NCBI GenBank assembly: GCA_036898135.1
Contig: CM072527.1
Location: forward strand, 1,265,373-1,329,372
Reading direction: 5' to 3'
DNA: 64,000 bases
Origin: Oncomelania hupensis
Lineage: Eukaryota; Mollusca; Gastropoda; Littorinimorpha; Pomatiopsidae
Below the pieces are notes generated by a model. That model saw only the letters and a list, made by a program, of their open reading frames with translations, did not search any database and had not been told where the DNA came from. A program made the position numbers and the translations under genes. This document shows, one piece after another, positions 1-9,806 of the stretch (position 1 is the first letter of the stretch; each line of letters starts with the position of its first letter).

Positions 1-160
1 GATTAATGATGATGATGATGGTTTGATGAGATGATGATGATGAGATGATGATGATGATGATGTTGGATGATGATGTTGATGCATATTATTTTCATGATAA
101 TGATGATGATGGGCGATGATATGTATGAGATGTGATAGTCGCCACAAAGTTTGTGTAATA
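1..160. repeat. degenerate (GAT)n/(ATG)n microsatellite
   Basis: Imperfect GAT/ATG trinucleotide array at the left edge, interrupted by GTT and ATT units. It lies about 90 bp before a candidate splice acceptor, like other GAT tracts in the window. Confidence 0.85.
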
Positions 161-248
161 TGAAACGCATTACACACCACTCCCAACGCCCCCTCACTCA
201 CCCCCCACCTCACACCTCTCCCCCCCCATTACTGTTGTTTATGTTTCA

Positions 249-287
249 GTGATCCCGGCCACCACACCACACCAATCCCCTCAATAA
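249..287 (+). other. candidate short exon or exon remnant
   Basis: A good acceptor (GTTTATGTTTCAG) precedes 39 nt that are followed by the donor-like AAG|GTGTGT. Read in phase 1, the frame used by the Thr-rich linker exons further on, it gives IPATTPHQSPQ and then a stop at 284-286. It could therefore be a terminal exon, a decayed linker exon or a non-coding exon. Phase 2 stays open (DPGHHTTPIPSI). Nothing else in the window can be joined to it with certainty. Confidence 0.2.
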
Positions 288-360
288 GGTGTGTCATTGT
301 TGCCGTCGCTGATGTGTTGTTTTGTTGTTGTTATGTTGTTGTTGCTGCTGATAATGATGA

Positions 361-431
361 TCTCTCTCTCTCTTTCACTCTCTCTCTCTCTTGTGTCTCT
401 CTGTGTTTTCTTCTCTGTCTCAGTTGTGTTG

Positions 432-521
<90 letters not shown>

Positions 522-675
522 GTCTCTCTCTCTCTCTCTCTCTCTCTAGTACAGACTTCTTCTCTCTCTCTCTCTCTCTCTCTCTTGTGAAATACATTGA
601 ATGTTTTGGTTTAATTGTTTGTGTGTTGTGTTTGTTGGGTGTTTGTGTGTGTGTGTGTGGTTTGTGTGTGTGTGT

Positions 676-719
<44 letters not shown>

Positions 720-727
720 GTGTGTGT
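361..727. repeat. (CT)n followed by (GT)n microsatellites
   Basis: A long interrupted CT array (361-585) is separated by about 55 bp from a GT array (641-727). Every long ORF here on either strand (Ser/Leu, Arg/Glu, Val/Cys or Thr/His dipeptides) is a microsatellite artefact. Confidence 0.95.
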
Positions 728-776
728 TCAATTGTACTACGTAATATCCTTTCAATATTTTTTCTCCTTCTTAAAG

Positions 777-877
777 AACCACCCCGTGGCCGCGAGGAAA
801 ACCAAAGGAACATGAATGATGATCACTTTGATAACACAGGAAGTGTGGTTGATCACAGCCTCAGTGTTGAGGTATAA
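777..877 (+). CDS. candidate terminal exon of a gene lying to the left
   Basis: The acceptor TTCTCCTTCTTAAAG is followed by 33 open codons in phase 1 ending at TAA (875-877). AATAAA overlaps the stop (877-882) and occurs again at 881-886. The peptide is hydrophilic and acidic, begins PPRGREENQ and ends SLSVEV. A hydrophobic-x-hydrophobic C-terminus of this kind can be a class II PDZ ligand, so a receptor cytoplasmic tail is possible. No upstream exon was identified in the window. This is a low-confidence prediction based on splice signal, frame and poly(A) signal only. Confidence 0.3.
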
Positions 878-956
878 ATAAATAAAAAAATTAATGTGAT
901 GTACGCTATTTCACGAAAATTTGTCATTCTGTGTTCTTTGTTTGGAGGGGTTAGTT

Positions 957-960
<4 letters not shown>

Positions 961-1003
<43 letters not shown>
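961..1003. repeat. (GT)n microsatellite
   Basis: Uninterrupted GT dinucleotide array. Confidence 0.95.
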
Positions 1004-1006
<3 letters not shown>

Positions 1007-1103
1007 CACACTTACACAGTGTTATCTGGACAAATCAGTGAACACCTACATAACTTGTATTGACATGCCTACTTGTTTTGACGTCAGAACAATGATCCGT
1101 TAG

Positions 1104-1127
1104 GGTTAGGGCTGGGTTAGGGTTAGT
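1104..1127. repeat. short interstitial telomere-like repeat (TTAGGG sense)
   Basis: About four degenerate GTTAGG/GGTTAGGG units. The flank contains TTTTGACGTCA, which recurs in inverted orientation beside the CCCTAA tract near 3.1 kb. Confidence 0.7.
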
Positions 1128-1235
1128 GTTCGAACACTGCAAAGTACTTAAAAATGGGGACGAAATATAACCCATTGTCAGCACAACGTATGAGGCGTTT
1201 CGGGAAAGTCATGATAATACTGTGTAACCTCGGCT

Positions 1236-1452
1236 GTGTGTGCGTGTGTGTGTGTGTTTATGTGTGCCTGTCTTTGTGTGTGCGTGTCTGTACGCGCGCG
1301 TATGTTGTTGCGTCGGTTTCAGTTCAACGCTGCGACGACGATGATGATGATCTTGATGATGAGGAAGAAAGAAGAAGAAGAAGAAGATGATGATGATGAT
1401 GATGATGACGATGATGATGATGATGATGATGACGAGGAGGAGGAGGAGGATG
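1236..1452. repeat. GT-rich tract then (GAA)n/(GAT)n/(GAG)n
   Basis: An interrupted GTGTG tract at 1236-1290 is followed by GAT, GAA and GAG trinucleotide arrays to 1452. The Asp/Glu-rich ORFs are products of the repeat. Confidence 0.9.
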
Positions 1453-1754
1453 TCCACTTCTAACGCGCAGGTAATCATCCCGAAGCACGCTGGTTGCGCA
1501 TAAGGAGACCATTAGAAAACGAAAACGATAGGACAGCGAATGTCCGATAGGACAAGGGTTAATGGAATAGACCATAGACACTCTCTATGAATAGATAATC
1601 AGCATCAGATGTTACGAAATCGGCGACGACCATACGATAACAACGACGATGACGACCATTATGATGATGATGAGGAGGAGGGCGGCGATCTGTAACCAAA
1701 ATACACGCTCATGTTGTTGTTTTTTGTTTTGTTTTGTTTTGTTTCCATGTAATC

Positions 1755-2050
1755 AATCTTATCTCAAGAGCTGCTCAAGGCGCTGGTCGATACAGGATCT
1801 CACTCAAGCCGCCGGAGACGCCCACCTGCAACCTTTGGGCGCATAGTCTGACGGCCAGACGACTGAGCACAAATCTGGGCAACCGGGGATGGGGAGAATG
1901 GACCTAGTGCCTGCTGGGTGTATTGGTGTAGCCGGCACTCACCTGTCTAGAACATGAGCGTCAGGATCTTTAACACCCATGCGATGAAATGCGTGCGTTC
2001 ACAAACTAGACCTCGGTTTATACTCTTATCCGATGGCGCAGAGTCGCAAA
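1755..2050 (+). repeat. dispersed repeat R2, copy 1
   Basis: Non-coding interspersed repeat with the recurring phrases CTGCTCAAGGCGCTGG, GGGCGCATAGTCTGACG and AGACCTCGGTTTATACTC. The same order of phrases occurs at 8020-8520, in part at 8790-8960 and 46230-46560, and on the minus strand at 53600-53760. Comparing copies inside the window shows it is a family. The class (SINE-like or MITE-like) is not determined. Confidence 0.75.
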
Positions 2051-2077
2051 GTAATGTGGTTTTTTTTTTCGTTATTA

Positions 2078-2152
<75 letters not shown>

Positions 2153-2153
2153 T
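2078..2153. repeat. (ATT)n microsatellite
   Basis: About 25 uninterrupted ATT units. Confidence 0.95.
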
Positions 2154-2308
2154 TACTCCCGACCTTTAACGAGGTTTGAACCACAGCCTGTGCAGGTTGC
2201 AATGTTATCGCCTGACGTTTGAGTACACTGCCAATACCACTGAGCCAATTGGGCACACACGTTACGTTACCTGGGTAGATTAGAGTCCCCGGACACATAG
2301 CGTATAGG

Positions 2309-2511
2309 AGGGGCCGGGTAGCTCAGTTGGTAAGAGCGTCTTGCTAGTAACCGAAAGGTCGCTGGTTCGAATCCCGGATTGGTCAACGGTCAACGTGTGA
2401 TCAGATTATTTTCCCCCTTACCAACAACTGGCCCGCTGGAGTCAGTATAAATCGGTCCAGTAGTCACCTATATGCGAAAGTGTCGTGTGACTATAATCTA
2501 CATACAAACAA
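2309..2511 (+). mobile_element. tRNA-derived SINE, family S1, with 14-bp TSD
   Basis: The 5' part is tRNA-like, with A box TAGCTCAGTTGGTAAGAG and B box GGTTCGAATCC. A tRNA-unrelated body ends in an A-rich CAAACAAAC tail. The direct repeat ACATAGCGTATAGG flanks it exactly (2295-2308 and 2512-2525), which proves retrotransposition. A second copy of the family is at 8189-8385. It should not be annotated as a functional tRNA: the body continues well past the tRNA portion and the acceptor stem does not close. Confidence 0.92.
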
Positions 2512-2585
2512 ACATAGCGTATAGGGGACTGGGCACACACTCGCTCACACACACACTTATACCACAGGCGCCTAAACTAAGGAGA

Positions 2586-2650
2586 ATGGATCGTCGATAG
2601 CATGGGGGTAGATACATGCTACTGCTACCCCTATGCTGTCGACGATCCAT
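2586..2650. other. near-perfect hairpin (26-bp arms, 13-nt loop)
   Basis: Arms 2586-2611 and 2625-2650 are complementary except at two positions, and both exceptions would be G:U pairs in RNA. The loop is ATACATGCTACTG. It could be a pre-miRNA-like hairpin, or the remnant of an inverted-repeat element. No flanking evidence decides between these. Confidence 0.8.
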
Positions 2651-2756
2651 GCTTCTTGGTTAATGTGCCTGTGCTGTTACATTATACAAAAAAACACAGA
2701 TCAATCACTGAGACATGTGGTGTAAAGGAAGTAATGAAATTTTATTTTGGAAAATG

Positions 2757-2757
2757 T

Positions 2758-2842
<85 letters not shown>
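2757..2842. repeat. (GAT)n microsatellite
   Basis: About 28 uninterrupted GAT units, followed by a looser GAT/GGT region to about 2920. Confidence 0.95.
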
Positions 2843-2960
2843 CAAGAACAGGAGGAGGGGGAGATGATGGTGGTGGTGATGATGACGATGATGAAGATGA
2901 TGATGATGGTGATGAAGATGATCCCAATCACCACGTATCTCTCTCACCCAATCATAAACA

Positions 2961-2993
2961 CACACGCGCACACACACACACACACACACACAC
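2961..2993. repeat. (CA)n microsatellite
   Basis: CA dinucleotide run. A second mixed CCCA/CA run lies at 3248-3296. Confidence 0.9.
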
Positions 2994-3084
2994 AAAACCG
3001 TGTAATAACGCCGTTGTGGTGACTTTCATGAAACTCTACATACGTTACTTTGACATTTTACAAATTTGTCAATTTTTTGAAGCT

Positions 3085-3152
3085 ATCCCTAACTCTAACC
3101 CTAACCCTAACCCTTAATCTAATCCTAAGCCTAACAAAGCCCTAACCCTAAC
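3085..3152. repeat. interstitial telomere-like repeat (CCCTAA sense)
   Basis: Degenerate CCCTAA units, followed by a GTTTTGACGTCAAAA palindrome-like flank that matches, inverted, the flank of the TTAGGG tract at 1104-1127. This looks like an inverted pair of one older repeat rather than a telomere end. Confidence 0.75.
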
Positions 3153-3473
3153 GGAACACTGTTTTGACGTCAAAATAACGGGGTCCGTCAAAAGAAAATA
3201 CGTAGAGGTTCAAGTGTATGTCAGAATAAAGGCGCTTCTACCTAGCCTCCCACCCACCCACCCACCCACCCACCCACACACACACACACACACACAAAAC
3301 GCCGTCTAAACATAAACACACACGCATACACACGCAAGCAAACACATACTCACATACAGGCTCTCACTCCTACTTCTCCTTCCCACCTCCCACCCCCCTC
3401 TTCCATTATTAACAGTCCAATATGGAATACCCCCTCTTTCTCTTATACCGCCAAGGAAATATCTCTCTGTCTG

Positions 3474-3479
<6 letters not shown>

Positions 3480-3572
<93 letters not shown>

Positions 3573-4109
3573 AAGTACAAACTATGGAATCACATCTCCT
3601 ACATTCAGTGACTACAGAAATTCGCAGCCAAATCACGTTGTTTTCATCTTGTCTTCGGTACTTCCGGTTGCAGAAAGTCAGTGCTTTCAACTGTAAAACT
3701 GAGCAATCAAGGACCAACTAGATGACATTGTTGAGGTTTGTACAGGCAGATTTGAAAGAGCAAGACCACAGGAGAAACTTTGCACAGATGCTGTTGGTGG
3801 TTCGTGTCGTAGTTCAAATTTCTGTCAGTTTTTTTTTTTCTTTTTTCTTCAGAAATGCTAAGCATCTATAATGTACCCACCTGGTTGGCATATCTGAGGA
3901 ATCTGCGGGCGACAAGCCCCCTGTTCTGCTATTCTTGCTATGATTTTCAACTTTCACTGCTGCCTGAAACAGGTGCAAGTTAATGTAGCCTAGTTGTGAC
4001 AAGAAAAATAATTCGTATACCCGCTGTTGAAATAAAAATAATAACGCACTAAGAATTAACATAAATTATCTTCTTTTGACAAGTGACATATGAACTTATT
4101 GGGATCCAT

Positions 4110-4184
<75 letters not shown>

Positions 4185-4320
4185 TTGATCGTTTTGCTCT
4201 TGGCGATATTGCGTATGTATTAATAAAATAATATTTTGAGACCTGATATTTCGATGCATCCACTCCCAACTTTCCCAATTTGAAATGAACATGTTGTTTA
4301 TTCAATAAAATGTCAAATGT

Positions 4321-4387
<67 letters not shown>
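3480..4387. repeat. three (CT)n arrays in about 0.9 kb
   Basis: CT arrays at 3480-3571, 4112-4181 and 4326-4386. The sequence between them has no recognisable gene. The GGAAGTACA that follows the first array resembles the flanks of CT arrays near 546 and 12199, so these arrays may share a source repeat. Confidence 0.9.
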
Positions 4388-4388
<1 letters not shown>

Positions 4389-5529
4389 GTGTGGGCGGAG
4401 CTTCTGTCAGCCAGATCGCGTGATGACTCCGCTTGAACGAGGACACGATCGGTCAAGGGAGATTACCGATCTCTGGAGGGTGGAGTTATACCGCCCGAGG
4501 CACGCGCTCACGAGGGCACGCGAAGGAGTGAAGATTAGCCCCGCCCACTACCGCCCAGTGATTGATCGGGGCACTAAGGAAATTGACCACCCGTTTGACA
4601 ATTATGCATCATAACACCGTTCGTTACTATAACGTTAGTCCTAACGGGAGAAGTGGCGAACCTGAAATTAATTTTGTTTTTAAATAATCCGAAGGGAATT
4701 TTACAACAACAAACTTGTCGACCTCTACAAAATTGCAGTTTATTAAACATAATCTCCATCAGTGGTAATAACTTTTGCGACAACAGTAAAAGGGAATTTG
4801 TTGACGTCTGCTTCAGTGTTGTCGTCTGCTTGTGTTCCTCAAAACGTGTGATTGTCTTGTCTCGGTATATCCACATCTACGCACTGCACGGACGGACGAC
4901 AGCACATTTTTGGGACGCAGTGCTTGAAACATTTCTGAAACTGACAGACGATTAATTAATTCTACCACCGTAAGAACTTCATTGCTCTTTACATAGGCTC
5001 TCGCCAGAATTACACCGTTGCAACTGAACAGTTCCTAACAACGCATTTATTAATTCAAGTACAGCGACTTTAGGGTGGTGTTGTGTTTTTCTCGGAACAC
5101 ATTGCTTTATTTATTAATTTATTTATTTATTTATTTCTTGTATTTCCTTTTTGGAAAAGACAGAGACAAGACCACAATTACAATTTTATAAAAAGAAAAA
5201 AAAGAACTCGGTGCCTGCGAATAACAACTATTTTTTTTATTTGTGTAGAAAGATTTCAAAGCGTCGTGTGCATGAAAATAATACAGTATTAGTTCTGATT
5301 TGGGCAGAAAGATTTGAAAGTCTGCATGAAAACAATTAGTCAGTTTTCATCACTGTGAAAGACAGGCCAAACTGATCAGTTAATCAGTCAATGACCAATC
5401 AATCAATCAATGAAAACTAAGACCCAGGAGAGCCCAGTGACCGCGACTGAATACGTGTATTCAACATAGGAGTCGACTAGACGTTCCGTGAGGGAACGTA
5501 ATAAATATTAATGGTTTTACAAAGTATCT
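4388..5529. other. no recognised gene
   Basis: A GC-richer patch at 4388-4600 gives way to AT-rich sequence with (ATTT)n at 5105-5135. ORFs of 60-100 codons on both strands lack splice context or recognisable motifs. I see no gene here. Confidence 0.5.
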
Positions 5530-5534
5530 GCTGC

Positions 5535-5712
5535 ATGGGGTGACCTCCTAGCGCAGTGAGTTAGCCGCCTGTTTCCTATGCCGAAGGTCGCGGGCTCAAT
5601 TCCCGCAAGGGGCGAAGTTATGTGGCTTAGATACGAGACTATTCAGGTCACCGAGAGTTTTATCCGGGTACTCCGGTTTCCTCCTTCCCTTCAGTTATGG
5701 TATTGGATGCAG
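5535..5712 (+). mobile_element. tRNA-derived SINE, family S2
   Basis: A-box-like TAGCGCAGTGAGTTAGCC and B-box-like GGGCTCAATTCCCG lie about 30 bp apart. A body follows with a CCGGGTACTCCGGTTTCCTCC segment. The tRNA part resembles, but is not, a foldable tRNA. Ends and target duplication are not clear. Confidence 0.65.
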
Positions 5713-7570
5713 TCAATCTAACACGTTTTTTTCAAAAATAAAAAATTCGGTTTCTCTTCCGTCTTCTAATAGCGATCTCCCTGCCTTTACACCACATGTT
5801 TGAGTGATAGATGTGTGTTTGTTGAGTGGGTGAAACATGTGAGCGTGTATGTTGGTACAGATAGTCGCCATTTGAGCTTGATTGTTAGTTTGGGCGCGGT
5901 TGTTGCATCCAGTATAATTATTATGGTGGAGGTTTGGGTCGGGGTGCTCGAACTATTAAAATACTTATGTGAATTCGCTCACATGAGTTTTGTTTACATT
6001 ATTATTTTGGTTATAATTAATTATAAACATCAAGCAAGTTGTACTTGTAGTTGCATTACTACAATTGTTAACGATAGAGCTTTTAATTTAATTTTTTTTT
6101 GCGCTATAGCTACTAGTCACTACTACTACTACTACTACTACTACTATAGGCCTGTTCATGTTCAGAATAGATACAATAATTATTATTATTTGTGCCACTA
6201 CAGAAAGCTTTTTTTGTGCGATGAATGTCAAAAGCAATATAAAAATATTGTTACAATGAGTGACCAGTTTAAAAAATATCGACCCTTTGTGTAGATTCTT
6301 TATTTGAGGTAGTAAAGATGTGTTGTATTGCATCTTGATGAGGTATGAAGTATGCTGCTACTTTTACCGATTTTCAGCGAAACTGGAACATTTATTTAGC
6401 ATACGCCATGTCGATCTTAAATGCCTTTCAAACTTTAAAAACAAAAACAAAAGGTCTGAGGCTACTGACTGTGAAATAATGATTTTGCTGTCTCCAGTGT
6501 GTCAGTGTAGCAGGCAATGCCATCATGTATGCTTGCGTTTATTTCACCATATTTCTACAAACGTAGCCTATTAAAAAAATGGATTAGACAATTATTGTAA
6601 TCACGTTTCGGTTCTACTGCATAAGATCATGAAGTATTCCTGAAAAAATCGTGCATTCCTTTACAACAATTTTCTGGATCCCCCATTGCTTGTTGAAAAC
6701 TCTGCGTATAGTTTCCAGTGTTTTCGTCAATATAGTGTGATGATGTTTCCACTCCAGCACTGATGCTGATTTACTTTAACGCAGCAATGACACAAACATG
6801 ATCTCTCATACCTAGACGCACTGGATAAAATTTACAACGTCAAGAATACTCCAAAATGGCTGCTGTTATTCCGCGAATCAACTTGCAGGGTACGTAGTAT
6901 ACCTAGTGTGGTTGTTGTTGGTGGTGGTGGTGGTGGTGGTGGTGTTATTGTTGTTGTTGCTGTTGTTGGTGTTGTTTTTGTTGTTTTAAGGGATGGTGGT
7001 GGAAGGTAGAAATGAAAGGGAGTATTTTGGGAGTGGTTGTGGTGGTGATGTTTTGTTGCTGGTGATGGTGTGTGTGTGTGTCTGTGCGCACGTGCGTGTG
7101 TATTGGCCTGCGTGTATGATATTTAGTCCCTTTTAGTGTATGTGCGTGCGCGCAGGAGTGCGTCAGCATTATTTTTATTTATTTAGGTATTTATTTTAGA
7201 TAGTTATTTTTTTTTTCAAATATGTGATGGCCTCGTTCAGCTGATAAAGTTCAATTATAATATTAGAACAGGCGTTACATTTAAAAACAGATGCAACATA
7301 CGAAAACACTGTAATTGCTTGCCTGACATGATACCCATCAAACACAATGTTTGGAACGAAAACATTTCTCTTTCTTTTCTTTTCTCATTTTTTTCTGTTT
7401 CTTTTTCATAGGAAATATTGCCATAACATGGCGCAAGAGACAGACAGAAGTATGTGGTTAGAATAACTCTGGCGAGTCGCAATTTGTGTCTTATTGTTAA
7501 CAGTTGTTTCCAGTGGTAGACGTCAATTAAGGCTCGGTGTTTTGATCTGTCTGTAATCGACTTACGCTTG
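5713..7570. other. no recognised gene; short CTA, GGT and TTG tracts
   Basis: AT-rich sequence with (CTA)n at 6119-6146, GGT/TTG tracts at 6908-6985 and GT-rich sequence near 7065-7155. Short ORFs have no family resemblance I recognise. Confidence 0.5.
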
Positions 7571-7809
7571 AATGTGTGTTTGTCAACATAGGGCCCCTTC
7601 ATGTGTGTTTGTCAACATAGGGCCCCTTCATGTGTGTTTGTCAACATAGGGCCCCTTCATGTGTGTTTGTCAACATAGGGCCCCTTCATGTGTGTTTGTC
7701 AACATAGGGCCCCTTCATGTGTGTTTGTCAACATAGGGCCCCTTCATGTGTGTTTGTCAACATAGGGCCCCTTCATGTGTGTTTGTCAACATAGGGCCCC
7801 TTCATGTGT
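7571..7809. repeat. 29-bp tandem minisatellite, 8 copies
   Basis: The unit TGTGTTTGTCAACATAGGGC-CCCTTCATG repeats eight times head to tail with essentially no divergence. The array begins and ends abruptly. There are no spacers, so it is not a CRISPR-type array. Confidence 0.97.
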
Positions 7810-8019
7810 CATTAAGGACTGCCCAACGAGTGAAGGATAACCACCGATGGCCTAGTTAGGAACGAACTAACTACAAACACAATCCACATTTCAACGACAA
7901 ACTAATATTCTCACTTCTGAAAGCGCCCGTCCTGCCTTGTAGGGATCTGCGACGTCTTAAACACCATCTTTTATTTTTTTATTTATTTATTTATTTATTT
8001 AGTCGTTCTTGTATAGCGC

Positions 8020-8179
8020 TTTTCCAGTTCAAGAGCTGCTCAAGGCGCTGGCTGATACAGGATCTAACGCAAGCCGCCCGAGGCTCTTACTTGCAGCACT
8101 TGGGCGCATTCTCTAACGCCTAGACAACTGGGCACAATCCTGGGCGACCGAGTATGGGACAAAAGGGGCGTCAGTGCTT
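8020..8179 (+). repeat. dispersed repeat R2, copy 2, left part
   Basis: Matches 1755-1920 phrase by phrase. It is split by the SINE at 8189-8385 and continues at 8395-8520. Confidence 0.75.
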
Positions 8180-8188
8180 GCTAGTGCT

Positions 8189-8385
8189 AGGGTAGCTCAG
8201 TTGGTAAGAGCGTCTTGCTAGTAACCGAAAGGTCGCTGGTTCGAATCCCGGATTGGTCAACGTGTGATCATATTATTTTCCCCTTTACCAACAACTGGCC
8301 CGCTGGTGTCAGTATAAATCGGTCCAGTAGTCACCTATATGCGAAAGTGTCGTGTGACTATAATCTACAAACAACAACAACAACA
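8189..8385 (+). mobile_element. tRNA-derived SINE S1 nested in repeat R2
   Basis: Nearly the same sequence as the SINE at 2309-2511, with the same A and B boxes and body, ending in (CAA)n. It is flanked by the 9-bp direct repeat GCTAGTGCT (8180-8188 and 8386-8394). The flanking R2 sequence resumes in register, so R2 is older than this SINE insertion. Confidence 0.93.
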
Positions 8386-8394
8386 GCTAGTGCT

Positions 8395-8520
8395 GGGTGT
8401 ATTTGTGTAGCCGACACTCACCCCTCTAGGACATGCGCTTCAGGATCTTTAAAATCCTTGAGATGGAATGCGTGTGTGCACAGACTAGACCTCGATTTAT
8501 ACTGTCATCCGAAAGTGTAA
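8395..8520 (+). repeat. dispersed repeat R2, copy 2, right part
   Basis: Resumes the R2 sequence after the SINE (GGGTGTATTTGTGTAGCCGA, then AGACTAGACCTCG). Confidence 0.75.
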
Positions 8521-8789
8521 TTTACAGAGACTCTCAGAATACCTAAAGGTGGTAGAACTTGTAATAATAATTATTATATCTAGGCTTATATGTATTTGTT
8601 ATGTATTTGTCAGATCAGAAATTAACTGAATAAACCATTGTTTAAACCAATATTAATTTTGAGTCCGATCAGTCCAAGTGTGATGCGACGTGCTTCTCGG
8701 GCTTTGTGGATTCTTTTGGAAGGACAACTTTTCCTGTTATGTTTTGTCCTGCAAGCTTAGGCTATGTAGAAAAGGATCAGAGACAGAGA

Positions 8790-8960
8790 GAGGTCTCTAG
8801 AGGTGATGATGTTAGGGGGTGGGGAGAAGTAACCTAGTGCGTGCTGGGTGTATTTGTGTAGTCGGCGCTTACCCGTCTTGCCAGGGTCTTTAAATTCCAC
8901 GCGATGGAGTGCATACGTACACTGACTAGACCTCGGTTTATACACCCATCAAAAGGAATA
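8790..8960 (+). repeat. dispersed repeat R2, partial copy
   Basis: Carries the right half of R2 (GGGTGTATTTGTGTAG and GACTAGACCTCGGTTTATAC). Another short fragment of the same end occurs near 9285-9320. Confidence 0.7.
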
Positions 8961-9033
8961 GGGGCGTAGTGTCTCATGGTAATTTTTATTTTATTTTATT
9001 TATTTTTAATTAATTAATTAATTAATTTTTATT

Positions 9034-9037
<4 letters not shown>

Positions 9038-9086
<49 letters not shown>

Positions 9087-9092
9087 ATAGTA
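9038..9092. repeat. (AGT)n microsatellite
   Basis: About 17 AGT units with one AAT interruption. Confidence 0.9.
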
Positions 9093-9365
9093 GTGTTTCT
9101 TCCTTTATTTTTGTGTGTGTTTTTCTCTCTTCTTTTATTTATTTATTTATTTACTACATTACGAGGACATCTGATGCATCACGTGTTAAAAATTAGGCTG
9201 GTCTTCGATCTTGTGTTATTTATCTCTGAATAACCTTACAGGGGAAATATCAAGATTTAAAAAAAAGAATGTTTGTTTGAATGCGTGTACAGACAAGACC
9301 TCGGTTTATAATCTCATCCCAATGCATTCTTTCCTAAAAGAACTGTTTGGTTAGTTGGTTGGTTG

Positions 9366-9405
<40 letters not shown>

Positions 9406-9464
9406 TTGTTTTACCATGCAGGATATACTGATAGGATAATTGTTAAAGTTCTTATATATATTTA

Positions 9465-9806
9465 GTACCCCCGTTGGGGTGCCGGGGGTTTCAGTATAAA
9501 TAGTATCCCCACTTTCTGGAAATTTAACGCTTTAAATTCCCACTGTCGCTGTCTTTTTCATTTTGCTCTTTCTCGTTCCTGCTCTGTTCTATCAATCTGC
9601 TATACTATCTTCTTCTTCGCTAGACCAGTCATCTACCTTTTTTCTTGAAAACTCTTCCGGGACAAGACTCCTTGTTTGTGTATGAGGTCTGTTGGATCAG
9701 CTTGGGAATATTGGACGCTTTCTGCCAGGTGGTCACTAGGGCTTCCTATGATGTTATTATTTAGCAATGTAGGCATTTTATATGTATGTGTTTGGTGATA
9801 ATTTAT
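9465..9806 (+). repeat. dispersed repeat R1, copy 1, left part
   Basis: Aligns with 60798-61140, including GGGGGTTTCAGTATAAATAG and TTGGATCAGCTTGGGAATAT. It is interrupted at 9807 by a solo LTR and resumes at 11421. The two halves together match the second copy in order. Confidence 0.8.

Noticed and set aside
291..877. Ser/Leu, Arg/Glu, Val/Cys and Thr/His-rich ORFs over the CT and GT arrays
   Set aside because: Translations of dinucleotide repeats, open in several frames on both strands. Only the last 33 codons have any splice context.
2311..2385. Functional tRNA gene
   Set aside because: A and B boxes are present, but the sequence continues into a SINE body with a tail and target duplication, and a second copy occurs at 8189.
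7571..7809. CRISPR-like array
   Set aside because: Units are head to tail with no spacers, and the genome is eukaryotic. It is a minisatellite.
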